Shown one piece after another: positions 62,976 through 64,000 of a stretch of 64,000 nucleotides of DNA (positions are counted from its first letter, which is position 1; each line of letters starts with the position of its first letter). Source of the stretch: Hormiphora californensis (Eukaryota; Ctenophora; Tentaculata; Cydippida; Pleurobrachiidae); NCBI GenBank assembly GCA_020137815.1, contig CM035355.1, positions 781,451 to 845,450 of the forward strand, written 5' to 3'. The notes below the pieces were generated by a model. That model did not search any database. It was not told where the DNA came from and saw nothing but the letters and a program-made list of their open reading frames with translations. The translations under genes and the position numbers were made by a program.

Positions 62976-63057
62976 CTGAAGTGGGGGAGTCATGGTTTCA
63001 AACTTTTCAACACTACTTTAAACAAATTAATTTGAGGTGGTCCTTGTGGCTGCCTCA

Positions 63058-64000
63058 ATGGTCGTTGCAGATAATGGCAAGAAGAAGAGAAACGAACGGC
63101 ACAGCCACGACGAGACGAAGTCCACAGACGTAACATCATCCTGTCCCCAACTTTCCTCTTCCAAGGATACTGTCACAAACTGTCCTACATGCTCCACAGG
63201 TTTCGTTGAATTTACGCCCTCTTATCAATCAATTCTGTGTGACAATTGTCAGTCCTGGTACCACCCAACATGTGCCAGTCTATCTGACCAACAATTCTCT
63301 AATCTTCAATTATCTGACGCCAAATGGTTCTGCCACAACTGTTGTCGTATTCCTGATTTCCGGAAGGCCCAGCCACTGCAATGTGACTGGGGAGATGAAG
63401 ATCTTATCTCCACCTTTCAGTTAGCGTCTAAAACAATAGCAACGTGGAGACCTAATTTGTTTAATTTACCCGGTGGCTCTGTAGGAAGATCTTATGTGGC
63501 AGAGGCCACACGGCTAGTGACCGCTTGGGCGATCCCAACCCGCCTTGAGCGAATCTCAATCCACGCTCTCATGCTCATGGGACCGCTCCTATTACAGAAC
63601 CCAGGAAAGAACACTAAACCGGGAGAACATCGTGAAATACTGAAACGCCGACTAGATTTATGGAAGGGCGGGCAGTTCAATGAACTTCTTGCCGAGGGTA
63701 AGATCATCCAGTCTAGGCTTGCAAAAGGACCCGCCAGTAACTCTAATCCACAGCGTACCTTTGCCCGACTCATGTTTCATGGAAGGGTAGGTGCAGCTTT
63801 GAGGGTCCTGTCCACCACACCATCTAAACCCCTCGAGATTACGGAGAAGGTTATTGACGAGCTGAAATCCAAACATCCGAAAGGAAAGGGAATCAGCTTT
63901 GAACACCTGTACAGCACTGATCCTGCACCCAAACCTGAACCTATAGTGTTCTATGACATCAGCGCCAAATCCATTAGGGATGCGGCAGGGACCACTAAAG
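63058..64000 (+). CDS. PHD-finger retroelement ORF, N-terminal part, runs off the right edge
   Basis: Frame open from ATG 63058 to the window end (314 codons). Residues about 38-94 form a PHD-type zinc finger: CPTCSTGFVEF, CDNCQSWYHPTCASLSD, then WFCHNCC. A helical basic region follows (RTFARLMFHGRVGAALRVLS), then IVFYDISAKSIRDAAGTTK at the edge. From memory, this order (PHD finger, then FARLMFHGRV, then an RxAA..T segment just before reverse transcriptase) occurs in reverse-transcriptase proteins of invertebrate retroelements. The reverse transcriptase itself would lie outside the window. It starts only 83 bp from the CCT6 acceptor, so the element probably occupies a CCT6 intron. A host PHD protein is the alternative. 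Confidence 0.65.
   Translation, partial: MVVADNGKKKRNERHSHDETKSTDVTSSCPQLSSSKDTVTNCPTCSTGFVEFTPSYQSILCDNCQSWYHPTCASLSDQQFSNLQLSDAKWFCHNCCRIPDFRKAQPLQCDWGDEDLISTFQLASKTIATWRPNLFNLPGGSVGRSYVAEATRLVTAWAIPTRLERISIHALMLMGPLLLQNPGKNTKPGEHREILKRRLDLWKGGQFNELLAEGKIIQSRLAKGPASNSNPQRTFARLMFHGRVGAALRVLSTTPSKPLEITEKVIDELKSKHPKGKGISFEHLYSTDPAPKPEPIVFYDISAKSIRDAAGTTK

Overview
Eukaryotic, animal (metazoan) nuclear DNA. Nearly every gene has GT-AG introns, and the gene set is animal: Wntless, rhodopsin-type GPCRs, a Shaker-type Kv channel, a PA-TM-RING ubiquitin ligase, ALYREF, CCT6, and the ciliary/centrosomal genes ZMYND10 and SDCCAG8. The species cannot be fixed from sequence alone. The compact genes, very high load of small palindromic DNA transposons and abundant AG/CT microsatellites would fit a non-vertebrate, possibly early-branching animal; that is inference.

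Layout. 1-1931 (-): 3' part of a three-exon rhodopsin-like GPCR, running off the left edge. 5323-11981 (+): C-terminal two thirds of Wntless; its introns hold a 36-bp tandem array of RFX X-box plus CRE sites and a 5'-truncated CR1/L2-like LINE with a 32-bp target-site duplication. 13960-19534 (+): RNF13/RNF167-like E3 ligase in eight exons. 19535-27600: repeat-rich block with a 34-bp satellite, an 886-bp palindrome and a 1.3-kb hAT-like element. 27926-30705 (+): Kv channel in eight exons. 31258-33937 (-): ALYREF. 34935-38518 (-): 12-exon major-facilitator transporter of the oxalate/formate-antiporter type. 40046-40313 (-): 58-residue membrane protein. 40961-42292 (-): ZMYND10, intronless. 42664-44481 (-): SDCCAG8, intronless. 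46104-55359 (-): GMC oxidoreductase in nine exons. Its 5.7-kb first intron contains three tandem GPCR copies on the opposite strand. 55400-60100: microsatellites and two TTAA-flanked palindromic elements. 60120-61196 (-): HDHD5-like HAD hydrolase. 61543-62975 (-): last four exons of CCT6. 63058-64000 (+): open end of a PHD-finger retroelement ORF.

Functional threads. Adjacent ZMYND10 (dynein-arm assembly) and SDCCAG8 (centrosome/cilium) share a strand, and an X-box-7 bp-CRE module lies between them. The same module, with the same spacing, is repeated seven times inside a Wntless intron. At least seven families of short inverted-repeat elements (TA, TTAA or 8-bp duplications) occupy introns and intergenic DNA. 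Several otherwise good coding frames carry one extra or missing base (OFA transporter, GPCR copies 2 and 3, the LINE), so either assembly indel errors or recent decay must be considered.

Exon coordinates were assembled by hand from splice sites and reading frames. Family names come from remembered similarity; no search was run.
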